Shown: positions 61,213 to 64,000 of the stretch, piece by piece
Layout of the letters: each line of letters starts with the position of its first letter
Position numbering within the stretch: the first letter of the stretch is position 1
Origin: Rotaria sordida
Lineage: Eukaryota; Rotifera; Eurotatoria; Philodinida; Philodinidae
Assembly (NCBI GenBank): GCA_905250125.1
Contig: CAJNOL010001021.1
Span: forward strand, 21,640-85,639
Direction of reading: 5' to 3'
DNA: 64,000 nucleotides
Notes under the pieces: generated by a model
Database searches by the model: none
The model's input: only the letters and a program-made list of their open reading frames with translations
What the model was told of the DNA's origin: nothing
Made by a program: the position numbers and the translations under genes

Positions 61213-62216
61213 ATCGGTTCGTAATTGAAAATAATTATTTATTTGAATACGAAGTTGACCGATTTTTGTTTCTCTTTCAGACGATGATCATCAATTCTCA
61301 ACTTCAACTATATATATATATATTATGGGACCTAGTTTGTTTTTTGAGAAATGCATCATTCATGTTTATTGTCTATCTTTTCTGCTAGCTATTACGATCA
61401 ACACAGAGCATCGTATTACTTATTTTTATTTCTCTCGTCAATGTTCGCTACTGATGTACTCAATCATTTGTCAGTGAGAAATTGATGATAAGAGAAACTT
61501 CCTGTGTGAAAATATTTTCCCTTTCCTATATCAATCCCTTATTTACAAACATTGTATTGAATTTTGTTTCCTGAATGTCATCAAGTAAAACTTTTTTTAA
61601 AATTTTTACAATCATGATTTTTCTTTCATCAATTGATATTAAGTCAATGGTTCATTATAGTCTTGAGGTTTTGATTGGTTCGTATCAAAATTATCAACAA
61701 TTTTTCTGACAGACCGATATGAATGCGACTTCTTCTTCTCACAAAGAAGCTGTTTGTGTTGTCAGTTAAAGATATGACATATATTCGAGTCAAATGAAAA
61801 CTCTCACCGCCAAACTAACAAAGTTAAAATATCAGCGGCTGTTGGCTTGCCTACAGGGAGATATTTGATGTTTACGGTACTCACGGTTTGGATACGTAGG
61901 AACATTAGAATTATTTACATGAATTTTTTATGTAATTAACTGAGTATTTCAATAGTAGGCCACAAGAATTTTTCTGAAATTTATCAATAGCATTACGATC
62001 ACATTAATTTCGATTTTATTTCAACTGAAAACAATAGATTATATAGTATACTATTTTAACAAATGTATTACAAGTGTAGATATAGATCTTCAATCAAATG
62101 ATAGTAACAAAGAGTTTTTTTGCGCCAAGAACACATTATTAGTGTTCGTTCATTGCATTGTTAATGGAACAATACAAATCGTAAAATTTGAAGTAAACAT
62201 CTTTTGGTTTTTCAAT
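61213..62216. other. Intergenic spacer
   Basis: Contains the 3' flank of the duplicated-module gene and AT-rich sequence. The ORF 61203-61388 has no support. No repeat ends recognised. Confidence 0.45.
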
Positions 62217-62846
62217 TTATTCAACTATGTCATTTGTTATTCGAGCTTGTATAAATCCATTCTTAATGAGACTTTTAAATTGCGTAGCTGATAATTGATT
62301 GTGAATAACAGAATGTATGTTGATGAAATATTGACGATCACTTATAGCCATTTTCGTTCGATTTTTTGCATGAATAGATCGCCATGAACGAAACAAATAA
62401 AGATCTTGTGGTTGAATATAATCGATTGATTCTTCAGGAAAAATCAATAATTGACTGTCTTGATTAGGAAATACTGCTCTAAATTTGATTAGATCAACTT
62501 GAGTTTTCCAAGAATCAAGGAAGAGAAGAAATTTTTTAATAATCAATGGATGTAGAACTTCATTTAAGAAAACGTGATGCTTTTCATTGCTGCTTTTTCC
62601 GGATTTTGAAGCTCTGACTACAACATTTGGTGGTACAATCAAATCTTTTTGCACTCTGTTACCGAATTGATTTTCATTTTTCTGCAGAATGAGTAACAAC
62701 TTGTTTAATAAATAACTGTTAGCTGATGTAACTTGTTGAATTGTATAAGAATGTGTTATATTATATTTCTTTTTGACAGTTACTTCTGTTGTTCTTTCGC
62801 CAGTCAAAGAAAGGATCCTTGCCCTGGTGAAACATCTCGTAAGCAA
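62217..62846 (-). pseudogene. Truncated DDE-superfamily transposase (C-terminal part)
   Basis: A 209-codon open frame whose first codon is TTG, so the true start is missing. It contains the C-terminal half of a DDE endonuclease of the Tc1/pogo-like type: RASKSGKSSNEKHH, then KKFLLFLDSWKTQ (second acidic residue, the LLxDSW motif), then IDYIQPQDLYLFRSW (third, the IQPxD motif). The first catalytic Asp (normally in a DQSGF-like motif before this region) is absent, so the copy cannot be active as it stands. The frame downstream of the break is clean to its stop, which argues for a recent truncation or an unread upstream exon. These enzymes cut and paste DNA transposons. Confidence 0.75.
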
Positions 62847-62879
62847 AATCTTGGCTAAGATACAAGGTACAGAAATGTT

Positions 62880-63535
62880 AACAGATCTTGAAAATTTAGG
62901 TACAAGATAATCATATTATCTTGCACCAAGATCTCGAATCAGATCTTGGGTATATACTAAGATAAAACGTGTTGCATGCATCGTGATTTGCGACACAATG
63001 CATAATACATTCTGAAAGCGTGGTTCGAACCTATCAAATAGCGCATTTATTATTTTTTTTCTGTAAAACCATGTTATGACATTTTTTCAACTTATTTTCA
63101 TTTTAATGATTCCTATCCCAAATAACTGAAGCAAGTCAGATCGTGGAACCTGTCTGATCTTGAGATGTTTCGATCTCTATCAAACTGCTTCAGGGTAGTC
63201 CTCTCTCAATCATCGATCGAGATCAGCATGTTTTCGAATGATCAACACTCAAGAAATAGTTTTAAAAAAAACTATGTTGAAAATGCATGTTTTGTATGTT
63301 TAATCACGTTGTCTATATATGGCTCTGTATGCATTAAAAAACAGTGAATGACTAGTCAGCATGTAAACACGAATGATGTCGCTCTTTTACTCAAGATCTT
63401 GTGAGAAGATAATAGTAAACGATATCTTTTCTATGATCTTGACAAGATCTTAAATACAGATTTATCCGATACGACCAAAATATTCACATACAAATTATCT
63501 TTTTAAGATCTTGCTTACAAGATGTTCGACTAGGG
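62880..63535. repeat. Cluster of AAGATCTTG palindromes beside the transposase
   Basis: AGATCTTG or close variants occur at about 62883, 62929, 62940, 63392, 63452 and 63507, often with CAAGAT on both sides. An inverted pair ACAAGATAAT...ATTATCTTG lies at 62902-62925. These may be remnants of the transposon's ends or transposase-binding sites. No complete inverted ends were delimited. Confidence 0.4.
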
Positions 63536-63620
63536 TGAAGAGATGTATTCTTGTTGAAATGAACAATGATCGCTGTTTAAAACTTCACTTGTAGAATAAT
63601 TTAATATTAAAGGTCTTTTA

Positions 63621-63999
63621 TTTCTGACTATGGATGTACTGAGACTGAAGCTTCACTAACAAAGATGAAAATTTTTCTCTATCAGGAACCTCCGAGACTC
63701 TACGAGATTTTTATTGAGAACTGCTCAGCTTGACCTCAGATAGCTATGTGTATAACCGAACAGATTGGCTACGAAAAGAAAAGGTCAAGTCTCGATCAAA
63801 AAAATGAAAAAATAAAAATCTTGGCCGAGACTTGGCCTTTTCTTTTGGTGACCGATCTGTCCGGTGGTACACATAGCTAGTTGAGACCAAGCTGAGCAAT
63901 TCTCAATAAAAGTCTCGTAGAGTCTCAAGGGTTCTTGATAGAGAAAAATTCTCATCTTTGTTAGTGAAGCTTCAGTCTCGGCACATCCCTATTTCTGAC
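63621..63999. mobile_element. hAT-type fold-back MITE with 8-bp target duplication
   Basis: Element 63629-63991 (363 bp). Termini are inverted: TATGGATGTACTGAGAC at the left and TAGGGATGTGCCGAGAC when the right end is reversed. The inversion continues through nearly the whole element, with two ~170-bp arms about 90% alike by eye and a small A-rich loop near 63805. A perfect 8-bp direct repeat, TTTCTGAC, flanks it at 63621-63628 and 63992-63999. An 8-bp duplication plus a TAGGG-type terminus is the classic hAT signature. No coding capacity. Confidence 0.88.
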
Positions 64000-64000
64000 C

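Overview
This is an AT-rich eukaryotic nuclear segment, most likely from a bdelloid rotifer (Rotaria-like). Four things point that way: many introns of about 50-70 bp with GT...AG ends next to a few of 0.5-2.4 kb; an F-box gene of a type I recognise from memory as expanded in Rotaria; intact intronless genes of non-metazoan families; and a dense load of decayed transposons beside animal genes (muscle myosin, Ras/Rap, SLC16). No database was searched, so the species is inference. A 100-base N gap (12881-12980) interrupts a repeat, so linkage across it is a scaffolding claim.

Layout. 1-3.5 kb: non-coding, with a 1,045-bp fold-back element carrying GCC-rich cargo (1555-2599, 10-bp target duplication) and a smaller MITE (3080-3457). 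4.0-6.2 kb: F-box gene with a frameshift inside the F-box. 8.4-12.75 kb: minus-strand muscle myosin heavy chain rod pseudogene, cut at its 5' side by a repeat and the gap. 13.5-14.3 kb: Ras/Rap-like GTPase pseudogene. 15.3-18.1 kb: relic of a FLYWCH/MULE transposon. 20.1-20.9 kb: intact acetate-transporter-family gene (GPR1/FUN34/YaaH), a horizontal-transfer candidate. 21.4-23 kb and 27.1-27.9 kb: copies of a ~770-bp repeat family. 25.5-26.75 kb: 3' end of an orphan spliced gene. 28-31.9 kb: AT-rich desert with one MITE. 31.9-32.9 kb: type II membrane glycosyltransferase-like gene. 34.2-35.26 kb: large inverted structure built from a ~35-bp minisatellite. 38.2-42.7 kb: complete eight-exon monocarboxylate transporter. 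43.1-45.3 kb: more repeat copies, two in inverted orientation. 45.5-46.8 kb: decayed coding sequence. 47.6-48.7 kb: intact intronless aminoglycoside/choline-kinase-like phosphotransferase, a second transfer candidate. 51.4-55.6 kb: minus-strand six-exon type II membrane/secreted protein. 58.4-61.2 kb: unrecognised seven-exon gene whose three-exon module is duplicated, all introns in phase 0. 62.2-62.85 kb: truncated DDE transposase. 63.63-63.99 kb: hAT-type fold-back MITE with an 8-bp target duplication.

The genes do not form a pathway. Two encode membrane transporters for small organic acids (acetate family and SLC16), but they are far apart and nothing shows coregulation. The main interest lies in the transfer candidates, the duplicated-module gene, the repeat family with an 18-bp subterminal palindrome, and the link between the MULE relic and the fold-back element. 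Exon boundaries were read by eye from splice signals and reading-phase agreement.
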